From positions 756,964-820,963 of the forward strand of contig NZ_WAAU01000008.1 in the NCBI RefSeq assembly GCF_008806755.1: 64,000 nt of DNA. The letters run 5' to 3'. Under the pieces are notes generated by a model, which was not told the origin of the DNA, did no database searches, and worked only from the letters and a program-made list of their open reading frames with translations. The stretch comes from Tenacibaculum aiptasiae. GTDB taxonomy: Bacteria; Bacteroidota; Bacteroidia; Flavobacteriales; Flavobacteriaceae. Below are positions 46,450-54,082 of the stretch, one piece after another. Each line of letters begins with the position of its first letter. Positions within the stretch are counted from its first letter, which is position 1. The translations under genes and the position numbers were made by a program.

Positions 46450-46706
46450 TAGTGAGATGTTAGACAAAAGATAAAAGACGAAAAGACTTGAAGTGTAAAA
46501 CTACATTTACTAAAAACTAACAACTAACAACTAAAGACTAATAACTTTTGACATGAGTAGTGAGATGTTAGTATTGAGTAGTTAGATAAAAGACAAAAGA
46601 TTAAAAACGAAAGACAAAAGACTTAATTGAGAATTGATAACTGTTAACTGTTAACTGTTAACTGTTAACTGATAATTGATAATTGATAATTGATAATTGA
46701 AAAAAA
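46450..46706. repeat. repeat-rich gap between argE and argH
   Basis: The gap holds two direct copies of AGTGAGATGTTAG (near 46450 and 46559), AACTAACAACTAACAACTAA, and repeated ACAAAAGA/GACAAAAGA words, ending in the heptamer array. No gene is seen. Confidence 0.8.
46638..46700 (+). repeat. nine tandem heptamers directly upstream of argH
   Basis: TAACTGT four times, TAACTGA once and TAATTGA four times, without interruption for 63 bp, ending six bases before the argH ATG. Such arrays can change copy number by strand slippage; here that would alter the argH 5' region, not its reading frame. Confidence 0.92.
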
Positions 46707-47984
46707 ATGAAACTTTGGGATAAAGGAACCAATATAGACCATAAAATAGAACTGTTTACCGTAGGTAACGACAGAGAAATTGACCTGCATATTGCGAAAT
46801 ACGATGTACTTGCTTCTATAGCACATGCTAAAATGTTGCATAACATCAACATCATAACCGCTGATGAACTTCAACAATTGCTTTCAGGATTAGAGTCCTT
46901 GCTTGTGCAAATTAACAACAACTCTTTTACCATTGAAGCACACTTTGAAGATGTACATTCTAAAATAGAATTTGAACTCACCCAACAATACGGCGATGTT
47001 GGAAAGAAAATACATACCGCTCGTTCTAGAAACGATCAGGTGTTAGTCGCTCTGCATTTATATTATAAAGAGAGCTTACAGGAAATCAACCATTTGACTA
47101 AATCCTTTTTTGATACGCTGCTCCAATTGGCTGATACTCATAAAGATGCTTTACTACCTGGTTATACGCATTTGCAAGTAGCCATGCCTTCTTCTTTTGG
47201 CTTATGGTTTTCTGCTTATGCTGAACTTTTAATCGATGATGTATATCTTTTAAATGCAGCATTAAAAGTAGTAGATCAAAATCCATTAGGTTCAGCAGCT
47301 GGCTACGGTAGCTCCTTCCCTATCGATAGAGTTTTTACCACCCAAGAACTTGAGTTTGCTACTTTAAAGTACAATGTTGTAGCCGCTCAAATGAGCAGAG
47401 GAAAAAGCGAACGTACCGTTGCCATGGCTGTTGGTAGCTTAGCCAATACCCTAGCTCGTTTTGCTATGGATATTTGTTTGTATATGAGTCAGAATTTTGA
47501 TTTTATTTCCTTCCCTGAAGCACTTACCACTGGAAGTAGCATTATGCCACATAAAAAGAATCCAGATGTTTTTGAGCTCATCCGTGGTAAATGCAATAAG
47601 ATTCAAGCCTTGCAATCCGAAATGCTTTTAATCACCAATAATTTACCTAGTGGTTATCATAGAGATTATCAGTTGTTAAAAGAAAACATGCTACAGGCTT
47701 TGGAAAGTATGAAAGAAATTCTGTTCATCTTTAACTATGCCATTGAGCAGATTGTTATCAAAGACATTGATTTGACTTCAGAAAAATACCAATATCTATT
47801 TACGGTAGACAATATCAATACTTTGGTAGAAAACGGAATGCCTTTCCGTGAGGCTTATCAGAAAATAGGAAATGAGGTAAATCAAGGGAGCTATGTTCCC
47901 GACAGGTCTAAACAACACAGTCATTTAGGTAGTATGGGAAATTTAGGTTTGGAATTGATACGTCAGAAAATGGAAAATAGTTAA
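46707..47984 (+). CDS. argH: argininosuccinate lyase
   Basis: 425 residues, slightly short for the family. IHTARSRNDQVLVAL, PGYTHLQVAMPSSFGLWF and the signature GSSIMPHKKNPD near residue 275. It splits argininosuccinate into arginine and fumarate, the last step. The 257-bp repeat-filled gap separates it from argE, so it may also have its own promoter. Confidence 0.96.
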   Translation: MKLWDKGTNIDHKIELFTVGNDREIDLHIAKYDVLASIAHAKMLHNINIITADELQQLLSGLESLLVQINNNSFTIEAHFEDVHSKIEFELTQQYGDVGKKIHTARSRNDQVLVALHLYYKESLQEINHLTKSFFDTLLQLADTHKDALLPGYTHLQVAMPSSFGLWFSAYAELLIDDVYLLNAALKVVDQNPLGSAAGYGSSFPIDRVFTTQELEFATLKYNVVAAQMSRGKSERTVAMAVGSLANTLARFAMDICLYMSQNFDFISFPEALTTGSSIMPHKKNPDVFELIRGKCNKIQALQSEMLLITNNLPSGYHRDYQLLKENMLQALESMKEILFIFNYAIEQIVIKDIDLTSEKYQYLFTVDNINTLVENGMPFREAYQKIGNEVNQGSYVPDRSKQHSHLGSMGNLGLELIRQKMENS

Positions 47985-47997
47985 CGAGTAATTTAAA

Positions 47998-48047
47998 ATA
48001 TCGTCTTAAAAGCAGATAACTTCAATTATCTGCTTTTAAGACGATAT
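47998..48047. terminator. bidirectional terminator, 22-bp perfect stem
   Basis: Perfect 22-bp inverted repeat starting ATATCGTCTTAAAAGC with loop CTTCAA, between convergent argH and the GDYXXLXY gene. There is no T-run directly after the stem, but length and place suggest a transcription barrier. Confidence 0.65.
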
Positions 48048-48059
48048 ACCATCTGGTGT

Positions 48060-48548
48060 TTATTCTATTTTTTGTCGATTTTCATCATACAAACCAACCA
48101 AAAGACTATTTCCTTGTGTATCTACTTTGATTCCTCCATACTTAGCTTTTTCATACTTTTTAGCATCACCTTCTTGAAAAAAGTAAGATTCAGCACCAAT
48201 ACTTACTCTTCCCCATTTCTTTAAGTTATATCGTATTAAAAACTCTCCTTCGTTTATTGGTTCTTTACCACCTTGCATACGCACTTTCTTTGCAATGCCA
48301 TTCTCGGTAAGTTTTATTACACAGAATCCTCTTTTAGCAATACTATCAGTATCTATATTGTTTGAAATCGCATAATTCAATCTCATATAATCTCCTTGCA
48401 TTAAAGAACGAGGATCTACAGGAGCTAATTCAAACAAAACCAATTGTCCGTTTTCTAATAAGGCCTCTTTCTGAAAAATTGATCGATTAAACAATATTAA
48501 TAAAATAGCAAGGTTTAAAAGAATGAGTATCCATTTATATTTCTTCAT
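48060..48548 (-). CDS. GDYXXLXY domain protein
   Basis: 162 residues. One N-terminal membrane helix (WILILLNLAILLILFN) and the family motif QGDYMRLNYAIS near residue 53. It overlaps the DUF4401 gene by 14 bp and belongs to a well-known trio with DUF4401 and DUF2157. The function of the trio is unknown; a membrane complex is likely. Confidence 0.88.
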   Translation of the reverse strand: MKKYKWILILLNLAILLILFNRSIFQKEALLENGQLVLFELAPVDPRSLMQGDYMRLNYAISNNIDTDSIAKRGFCVIKLTENGIAKKVRMQGGKEPINEGEFLIRYNLKKWGRVSIGAESYFFQEGDAKKYEKAKYGGIKVDTQGNSLLVGLYDENRQKIE

Positions 48549-49611
48549 TATTTCCTAGCATTTTTGTGGTGAATACATAGCATGCTAAAAACAGCACACC
48601 CGATACGAATAATAGTATAGACTTGGTTAGTAAAGTAAAGCTCAAGTCGTAATAATATTGCGAAACAAAATAGATTAAAGCTACGATCCCTATAACCAGT
48701 CCTGTTTTATAATTAACTAAAAAGCTAAGTAACAACAATATGATAGCTCCCGATATTGCTGGTGAGAATACAGTTGACAGTAATATTAAAAAGCTGAACA
48801 CATATAGTATTGCTTTAGTTTTAGCTAGTGTTATTTCGTGCACCTTGATAATCACATGTACAATATACATACCTATGATGATAAATAATACCGAGGAAAT
48901 CCAAATGTAATTTTCATTCAATGCTATTGCTCCTTTCTTCCCCAACATACTCAAACCTATTAGAAAAGAAATAACCACGCCAATCCTAAGTGGATTGTAT
49001 AGTTTCGCTAGCTTTTTTATGGCTGATAATATTCTTGCCTCTTTTAAAAATACATAGCTTAGCATTAAAGCCATCACTCCAACATATATATGAATTAAAT
49101 CGTAAACCTTTGTATTTAACAATAAAAACAAAAAGCTTCCATTTACGGTAAGTATGGCTATAAACGATAAGATATAATTTTGTGTCATTACTAAAGTCAC
49201 AAAAGCTATCAAGCCAACGAGTATGGTTATCATATCTTCATTCATCTTTGCCCAGGACAAACCAAAAGCAAGCATTACAAATCCCGTTATATATATTGTA
49301 ACACTAAAGGTATCCCAAATAAGATTATCCTTTACTACATTAGTTACAACAGCAAGTACTATAAACAGTCCTCCTAAAAATATCATTGCAGCTTCAGAAC
49401 TGTAAAAACCAGCTATTCCTAAAAAGACTATAAATGCTAACATTGCTACAAAACTTCCTAAAATGGTAAGTATCTTAATTGCTAAGCCCGATTTGTTTTC
49501 CTCTTTTTTAAGGTAACTGTCTAAAATTGCTTGTTCGTTATAGGTAAAATCTTTGTCTTCACTCAAACGAATACTTTCTAATAGTTCCTTTTTATTCGCT
49601 AATTCTTCCAT
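48535..49611 (-). CDS. DUF4401 multi-pass membrane protein
   Basis: 358 residues with about ten hydrophobic helices after a short charged N-terminus. Family assignment rests on the overall pattern and on its place between DUF2157 and GDYXXLXY genes, overlapping both by about 13 bp. Confidence 0.85.
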   Translation of the reverse strand: MEELANKKELLESIRLSEDKDFTYNEQAILDSYLKKEENKSGLAIKILTILGSFVAMLAFIVFLGIAGFYSSEAAMIFLGGLFIVLAVVTNVVKDNLIWDTFSVTIYITGFVMLAFGLSWAKMNEDMITILVGLIAFVTLVMTQNYILSFIAILTVNGSFLFLLLNTKVYDLIHIYVGVMALMLSYVFLKEARILSAIKKLAKLYNPLRIGVVISFLIGLSMLGKKGAIALNENYIWISSVLFIIIGMYIVHVIIKVHEITLAKTKAILYVFSFLILLSTVFSPAISGAIILLLLSFLVNYKTGLVIGIVALIYFVSQYYYDLSFTLLTKSILLFVSGVLFLACYVFTTKMLGNNEEI

Positions 49612-50549
49612 TTCTTTTTCAAATCTGTTAAGGTTTTAATCACAACACTTACACTTGCAATAATAAATAGACTCAGGAAGAAAAACATTCCTTCCACATC
49701 TGTTATTTTTAAAAGCAGTGCACAACAAATAATAATACAGCTAAACGCAATTATTGAAAGATAAAAAACACTTCTTTCCTTCAATCCATATCGAACTCCA
49801 ATTCCATACAACCCTGTTGCTAATAGTAATAACACCCAAAAAGCTTCCAGATTTCTTTCAAAAATTCCTGTTGCAATTCCTACGGTACTAAAGAATACCA
49901 CTGCCAATGCTAATACATTGGTAAACCAACTAGGTACACTAATATGTTCGTTTATTTTCTTTACCAATAAGAATGCTATTAAAAACAGCGCATTGATACA
50001 AAACAGCAAAGCAAATAGAAAAATTTCTGACCAGTCTTGAGCTACTTGCTCAGCATATAAAATAAGCGTTGTGTTGATGAGCGTTATAAATACCAACCAT
50101 AAAGGAGCAAAGTTTGAAATGACTACCCAAATAACAATAGCCATAGTCCAACCCAAGAAGAAGTCGTAGGCATTGGCACCCGTTTGATAAATCTGACCAA
50201 ATACAGCAAACAGCACTCCTACCAATATAGAAACTCCTGTTAATACTATTTTCTTTATATCTAACGGTATTTTAGCCACTACTAAAACAATAGTGAGTAA
50301 TAAAATTCCTCCTTCTATTAAACCTAGTTTAAAAAATTTGTGCATACTTGCCCAATTATAGGCAAAGAAGAAAATAATTCCCGCGGTAGTAAAACCAACC
50401 CCCAAACTCATAAAAAACAATCTCAGAAACTGTTGCCAAGATGTTTTATCGTGATACACCTGTGTATTCAATATCTTTTGAATACTTCTTTCAGACCAAT
50501 TGCTATGCTGGGCAATTATCTGAATATCTTCTCTATCAATATCTTTCAT
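49599..50549 (-). CDS. DUF2157 multi-pass membrane protein
   Basis: 316 residues. A soluble N-terminus (IQIIAQHSNWSERSIQKIL) is followed by about nine helices, the DUF2157 pattern (FRLFFMSLGVGFTTAGIIFFFAYNW type). First gene of the trio. The duplicated segment X starts right at its start codon. Confidence 0.85.
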   Translation of the reverse strand: MKDIDREDIQIIAQHSNWSERSIQKILNTQVYHDKTSWQQFLRLFFMSLGVGFTTAGIIFFFAYNWASMHKFFKLGLIEGGILLLTIVLVVAKIPLDIKKIVLTGVSILVGVLFAVFGQIYQTGANAYDFFLGWTMAIVIWVVISNFAPLWLVFITLINTTLILYAEQVAQDWSEIFLFALLFCINALFLIAFLLVKKINEHISVPSWFTNVLALAVVFFSTVGIATGIFERNLEAFWVLLLLATGLYGIGVRYGLKERSVFYLSIIAFSCIIICCALLLKITDVEGMFFFLSLFIIASVSVVIKTLTDLKKKWKN

Positions 50550-50550
50550 T

Positions 50551-50735
50551 CAATTTTTTTTAATGTTCTCTCACTTCTTCCTAAGATTAGGAAATACTAA
50601 AAGTAGTCAATTTTTATATCAATGTTAAATCTATACTTTTATTTATCTGCATATGTATTAAATTGAGGAAAACCTATATTTGCTTTTATCATTGCACATA
50701 CCTGTGTATTTTGTAGCTAGATAAAACAACACGCT
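50551..50735. repeat. duplicated intergenic segment X (upstream of esterase)
   Basis: About 185 bp that match 53475-53660 closely over the full length (for example AATACTAAAAGTAGTCA and GTATTTTGTAGCTAGATAAA occur in both). It lies between divergent DUF2157 and esterase genes. It ends in ATAAAACAACAC. Confidence 0.85.
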
Positions 50736-50757
50736 TTATAAAACTTAAAAATTGCAT

Positions 50758-51972
50758 ATGAAAAAACTAGGTTTAGCCTTCTTATTATGTTGCTGTATTT
50801 ATACCGTTACTGGACAGAATATTACTATTGGTAAAATTAGCAGCATCCATTCTAAAATATTAAATGAAGAAAGAGAACTATGGATTCATCTCCCTAAAGG
50901 CTATGGGTATCATAATTCAGCTTCAGAAAAAGAAAGATATCCAGTGGTGTATCTTTTAGACGGAAACTCACACTTTTATTCGTTAGTAGGAATACTTCAA
51001 CATTTAAGTATTATAAATACTATTTGTCCAAAAATGATAGTTGTAGGAATCGTAAATACCAATCGGACAAGAGATTTAGCACCTACGAAAATAGACAACT
51101 CTTTAAAAAAAGGACACTCAGACTCTAGTGATGGAGATAAGTTCCTTTCTTTTATTGAACATGAATTAATTCCTTATATCGATTCAACCTATGATACTGA
51201 CTCTTATCGTACATTCATTGGTCATTCTTTAGGAGGACTTACCGTTTTGAATGTTTTAGCACATAAACCAGAACTATTTAATGCTTATGTATCTATTGAT
51301 CCTGCTATGTCGTGGGATAATAAAAACTTATTGAACAAGATTAAGAACATACAATTTGACAAAAAATATACGCGAAAATCACTCTTTTTAGGAATTGCAA
51401 ATACCATGAACAAAGGATTGGATACGCTAAGTGTTCAAAAAAGCAACTCTAAAAATACTAAACATATAAGAGCTCTTTTAGAACTTAATGCTTTTCTAAA
51501 GAAAGACACACTAAACAACTTATCCTACAAAGCAAAGTACTATAAAAACGATACGCATCCTTCAGTTCCTTTAATTACCAAGTACGATGCTCTTCGTTAT
51601 ATTTTCGATTTTTATAAACCAACTATTACTCAGCAAGAACTTTTAAACCCTAAAAGCAATAGCTTGTACAAACTAACAAAACACTACCAACGTTTGTCTG
51701 AATATTATGGTAGAAAAGTAAAACCTAGCATACATTATGTAGATAGTAAAGGATATGAACTAATGACTGCCAAACTTTACAAAAAAGCAGAGCAGTTTTT
51801 TAAACTAAACTGTATCAATTACCCAACAAGCTTTAGGGTATATAATTCATTGGGAGACTTATATTTAGCTATGGATAAAAAAGACAAAGCTTTAATAAAC
51901 TTTAAAAAATCATACTCTTTGCAAGAAACTCCTTATGCAAAGAGTCAATTAGACCAACTACAAAATAAATAA
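50758..51972 (+). CDS. exported alpha/beta-hydrolase esterase with C-terminal TPR-like repeat
   Basis: 404 residues from the ATG at 50758. Signal peptide (MKKLGLAFLLCCCIYTVTG), then an esterase-D-type hydrolase domain with YPVVYLLDGNSHF and the nucleophile motif GHSLGGL near residue 160, and a C-terminal TPR-like helical repeat (FRVYNSLGDLYLAMDKKDKALINFKK in part). Resembles periplasmic esterases related to ferri-siderophore hydrolases; substrate unknown. It lies between segment X and segment Z, which are fused at another place without it. Confidence 0.88.
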   Translation: MKKLGLAFLLCCCIYTVTGQNITIGKISSIHSKILNEERELWIHLPKGYGYHNSASEKERYPVVYLLDGNSHFYSLVGILQHLSIINTICPKMIVVGIVNTNRTRDLAPTKIDNSLKKGHSDSSDGDKFLSFIEHELIPYIDSTYDTDSYRTFIGHSLGGLTVLNVLAHKPELFNAYVSIDPAMSWDNKNLLNKIKNIQFDKKYTRKSLFLGIANTMNKGLDTLSVQKSNSKNTKHIRALLELNAFLKKDTLNNLSYKAKYYKNDTHPSVPLITKYDALRYIFDFYKPTITQQELLNPKSNSLYKLTKHYQRLSEYYGRKVKPSIHYVDSKGYELMTAKLYKKAEQFFKLNCINYPTSFRVYNSLGDLYLAMDKKDKALINFKKSYSLQETPYAKSQLDQLQNK

Positions 51973-52034
51973 GTTTTTATAGACCTTATTTACCAATACA
52001 TCAATAAACTTTTGCAATAGCTATTGATTACCAT

Positions 52035-52090
52035 ATAAAACAATACTGCCCAATTCATTATAGGATTGGCATTTCTTATGCACTCATATT
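52035..52090 (+). repeat. duplicated segment Z (terminator-like, downstream of esterase)
   Basis: About 56 bp matching 53645-53700 with a few changes. It contains the hairpin CCAATTC / GGATTGG and begins ATAAAACAATAC, nearly the same word with which X ends. Confidence 0.82.
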
Positions 52091-52095
52091 TAAAA

Positions 52096-52162
52096 ATAGG
52101 GAAAAACCTTACTTAAAGTAGGGATTTCCGTAAAGTTGTTTTGTTATTAAATGGTAGGTTTG
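52096..52162 (+). promoter_or_regulatory. promoter P1 with upstream operator, for the nuclease gene
   Basis: TAGGGAAAAACC, the palindrome TACTTAAAGTA (52110-52120) and GGGATTTCC are followed 26 bp later by the exact -7 box TAGGTTTG (52155-52162). The same order occurs at 58009-58076, and the GGG-TTT box with this spacing precedes the small RNAs A-C. Confidence 0.65.
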
Positions 52163-52248
52163 CTAGCATTGAATAAAAGTATAATTATGTAGTATACTTT
52201 GTTTGTAAATCAACACTGCTCAACCCCAAAAAATATTTAACAAGAAGT

Positions 52249-52869
52249 ATGGCTGAATGTATAGCTTGTGGAGAATACACAAAATTTCATGGCGGTTTTT
52301 GCTTTTCTTGCTATAAAAAACAAGAAAATTCTAAAAACATATTGGTTTTAGAAAAACCCAAAAGCAAAAAGAAAACAGATTCTAAACCAAAAGAAAATCC
52401 TTGGATTTCAGGTATTATAAAAGGCCGAATTGCAGAAACAATCATCGAAGAACTCTTTCGTTCACTTGGTTTTCAAGTATTCAGCTATGGTATGGAAAAC
52501 TCCATTCCGGGAATTAAAGACCTTTTAAAAGGTGTGCGTGGAGACGTTGCTAAAAACATAAGGCAAATGCCTGATTTTGTTATTTTCAAAGATAACCAAG
52601 CTCACTTTATTGAAGTAAAGTATAGAGCAAATGGAGAATTAAAACTTAAAGACATTACTAGATATGGTGATTATCCTTTTGAAAACGCTCTATTCATTCT
52701 CGTTACAAAAAAACATATTAAATGTATTTCATATGAAGAATTAGAGCAAGGAAAGGAAATCACACCAACCTCTCACAATTATTTAGGAAAACGAAAAGAA
52801 TTTGATACAGATAAAGATTTAATTATTGAGTATTGTAAATATGCTGTAAAGTTTTTTGAAAACACCTAA
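52249..52869 (+). CDS. zinc-ribbon plus PD-(D/E)xK nuclease-like protein
   Basis: 206 residues, not a family I can name. An N-terminal zinc ribbon has Cys4, Cys7, Cys18 and Cys21. After a lysine-rich linker the nuclease-type core follows: Glu63/Glu67 in KGRIAETIIEELF, then Asp109 in MPDFVIF, and Glu122-x-Lys124 in FIEVKYR, the spacing D-x12-ExK of the superfamily. It is probably a metal-dependent DNA or RNA endonuclease, perhaps related to the nearby restriction-modification system by role but not by operon. Driven by promoter P1. Confidence 0.7.
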   Translation: MAECIACGEYTKFHGGFCFSCYKKQENSKNILVLEKPKSKKKTDSKPKENPWISGIIKGRIAETIIEELFRSLGFQVFSYGMENSIPGIKDLLKGVRGDVAKNIRQMPDFVIFKDNQAHFIEVKYRANGELKLKDITRYGDYPFENALFILVTKKHIKCISYEELEQGKEITPTSHNYLGKRKEFDTDKDLIIEYCKYAVKFFENT

Positions 52870-52994
52870 TTTCAAACTTTTATTTCACAAAGTTTGCTCA
52901 TTACGTTGACTAAAAAAACTAAATATGTAAATTTACCAAAATAGCATTCCCTTTATAAACTTAATAATAAACAACCTATAAACCTTACATAATA

Positions 52995-53300
52995 ATGTCA
53001 GAAATCCCCCCCCATAAAGGACAAAACAATAATCATCGAGAACAAACAATTATTATACAGCAAAAAGAAACAAATGGAATTGGAATTGCTGGATTTGTAC
53101 TTGCTATAATCTCATTATTTCTTGGATGGATTCCATTTTTTGGATGGTTCTTATGGTCTTTTGGATTGATTCTTTCATTTATTGGCATATTCAAAAAACC
53201 AAAAGGACTTGCTATTGCTGGACTTATTATCTCTTTAATTGGGTTTATTCTTTGGGTTTTACTTTTCATAGGGCTAGCTGTGTTAGGAAGTACTATCTAA
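52995..53300 (+). CDS. small DUF4190-like two-helix membrane protein with C8 tract near its start
   Basis: 101 residues: polar N-terminus, then two hydrophobic hairpin helices (IGIAGFVLAIISLFLGWIP, LAIAGLIISLIGFILWVLL) as in DUF4190. A run of eight C (53006-53013) encodes part of IPP near the start; a change of one base would lead to an early stop in either direction. Function unknown. Confidence 0.75.
   Translation: MSEIPPHKGQNNNHREQTIIIQQKETNGIGIAGFVLAIISLFLGWIPFFGWFLWSFGLILSFIGIFKKPKGLAIAGLIISLIGFILWVLLFIGLAVLGSTI
53006..53013 (+). repeat. C8 homopolymer in the 5' coding region
   Basis: Eight consecutive C, very rare in this AT-rich DNA, four codons into the ORF. A C9 version would meet TAA immediately after the tract. 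Confidence 0.8.
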
Positions 53301-53357
53301 ACATAAAATTTTATTAGAAATAACTTTACTAACCCACTACTCTAACTTCTTTCATAT

Positions 53358-53486
53358 ATGCAATCCCTTAAAATTAGCAAAGGCTATAATAAAGTAGAAC
53401 TTGCACAACTAATTAACGAACCACAAATCAGCAAACTACAAGCTGGATTACATTATTGTAAAAATCGTAATGCAACAATTTTTTAA
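53358..53486 (+). CDS. 42-residue ORF, possible truncated gene
   Basis: MQSLKISKGYNKVELAQL... continuing to a stop that lies inside duplicated segment Y. The residue pattern looks protein-like (amphipathic helices), but I do not recognise it. Because the last codons and stop come from segment Y, it may be the 5' remnant of a gene cut off when Y arrived. Confidence 0.35.
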   Translation: MQSLKISKGYNKVELAQLINEPQISKLQAGLHYCKNRNATIF

Positions 53487-53700
53487 TGTTTTCTCTCACC
53501 TCTTCCTAGGGTTAGTAAATACTAAAAGTAGTCAGTTTTTATATTAATGTTAAATTGATACCTTTATTTATCTAAGTATGTACTAAATTCAGTAGAACCA
53601 TATTTACTTTTATAATTGTACATACCTTTGTATTTTGTAGCTAGATAAAATAATACCGCTCAATTCATTATAGGATTGAGCTTTTTTTATGTGCTCATTT
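53475..53700. repeat. duplicated segment Y (X and Z fused)
   Basis: Bases 53475-53660 match segment X and 53645-53700 match segment Z; the two joints overlap at ATAAAATAATAC. In effect this is the esterase locus without the esterase gene. It includes an exact -7 box TACCTTTG (53623-53630) and ends in a strong terminator. Confidence 0.85.
53659..53688 (+). terminator. intrinsic terminator in segment Y
   Basis: Stem GCTCAATTC / GGATTGAGC with one wobble pair and six-nt loop, then seven T. With the -7 box about 30 bp upstream it would end a transcript of only about 50 nt. Confidence 0.78.
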
Positions 53701-53737
53701 TACAGAAGAATTAAAATTATAGATAAAAAAGTTTTCA

Positions 53738-53777
53738 TATTTTTGGACAAAATATGTCTATAATCATTTTGTCCAAA
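53738..53777 (+). promoter_or_regulatory. promoter and operator of the restriction-modification operon
   Basis: The exact -7 box TATTTTTG (53738-53745) overlaps a perfect 12-bp inverted repeat, TTTGGACAAAAT (53742-53753) and ATTTTGTCCAAA (53766-53777). The right arm ends on the A of the regulator ATG. This is the layout of a C-box: the controller protein would bind its own promoter and limit expression. Confidence 0.8.
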
Positions 53778-54082
53778 TGAAAAAATTAGGAGATACATTA
53801 CGAGAAGCGAGAGAACAAAAAGACCTTATACTTAGAAAGGTTTCAGCGGAAGTTGATATTGATCAATCTCTAATTAGTAAGTTTGAAAAAAGTGAAAGAA
53901 AACCTACCAAAGAACAATTAATTAGGTTAGCCAATTTCTATAATCTTTCCGAGAAAGAACTCATTATAAATTGGTATTCTGAAAAAATAGCTCAAGAATT
54001 AAAATACACAGAATCTTCTTCTGAAATATTAAAAGTAGCGGAAGAGAAAATTAAATACTATAAAAATCAAGAAAATGGATAA
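53777..54082 (+). CDS. XRE-type HTH regulator, probable controller (C) protein
   Basis: 101 residues. HTH from about residue 8 to 62 (LREAREQKDLILRKVSAEVD, SLISKFEKSERKPTKEQL). First gene of the restriction-modification operon, overlapping the methyltransferase by 8 bp, with a perfect inverted repeat at its promoter. A toxin-antitoxin role was considered but the neighbours fit a C protein. Confidence 0.88.
   Translation: MKKLGDTLREAREQKDLILRKVSAEVDIDQSLISKFEKSERKPTKEQLIRLANFYNLSEKELIINWYSEKIAQELKYTESSSEILKVAEEKIKYYKNQENG

Noticed and set aside
46658..46877. minus-strand frames at the start of argH
   Set aside because: They run through the heptamer array and antisense to argH; their endings are repeats of the array translated.
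50551..53700. insertion sequence or transposon behind the X/Y/Z duplication
   Set aside because: No transposase gene, terminal inverted repeats or target-site duplications were seen at the borders.
53777..54082. antitoxin of a toxin-antitoxin pair
   Set aside because: No toxin-like gene is adjacent; the following genes are a methyltransferase and an endonuclease, so a controller protein is the better reading.
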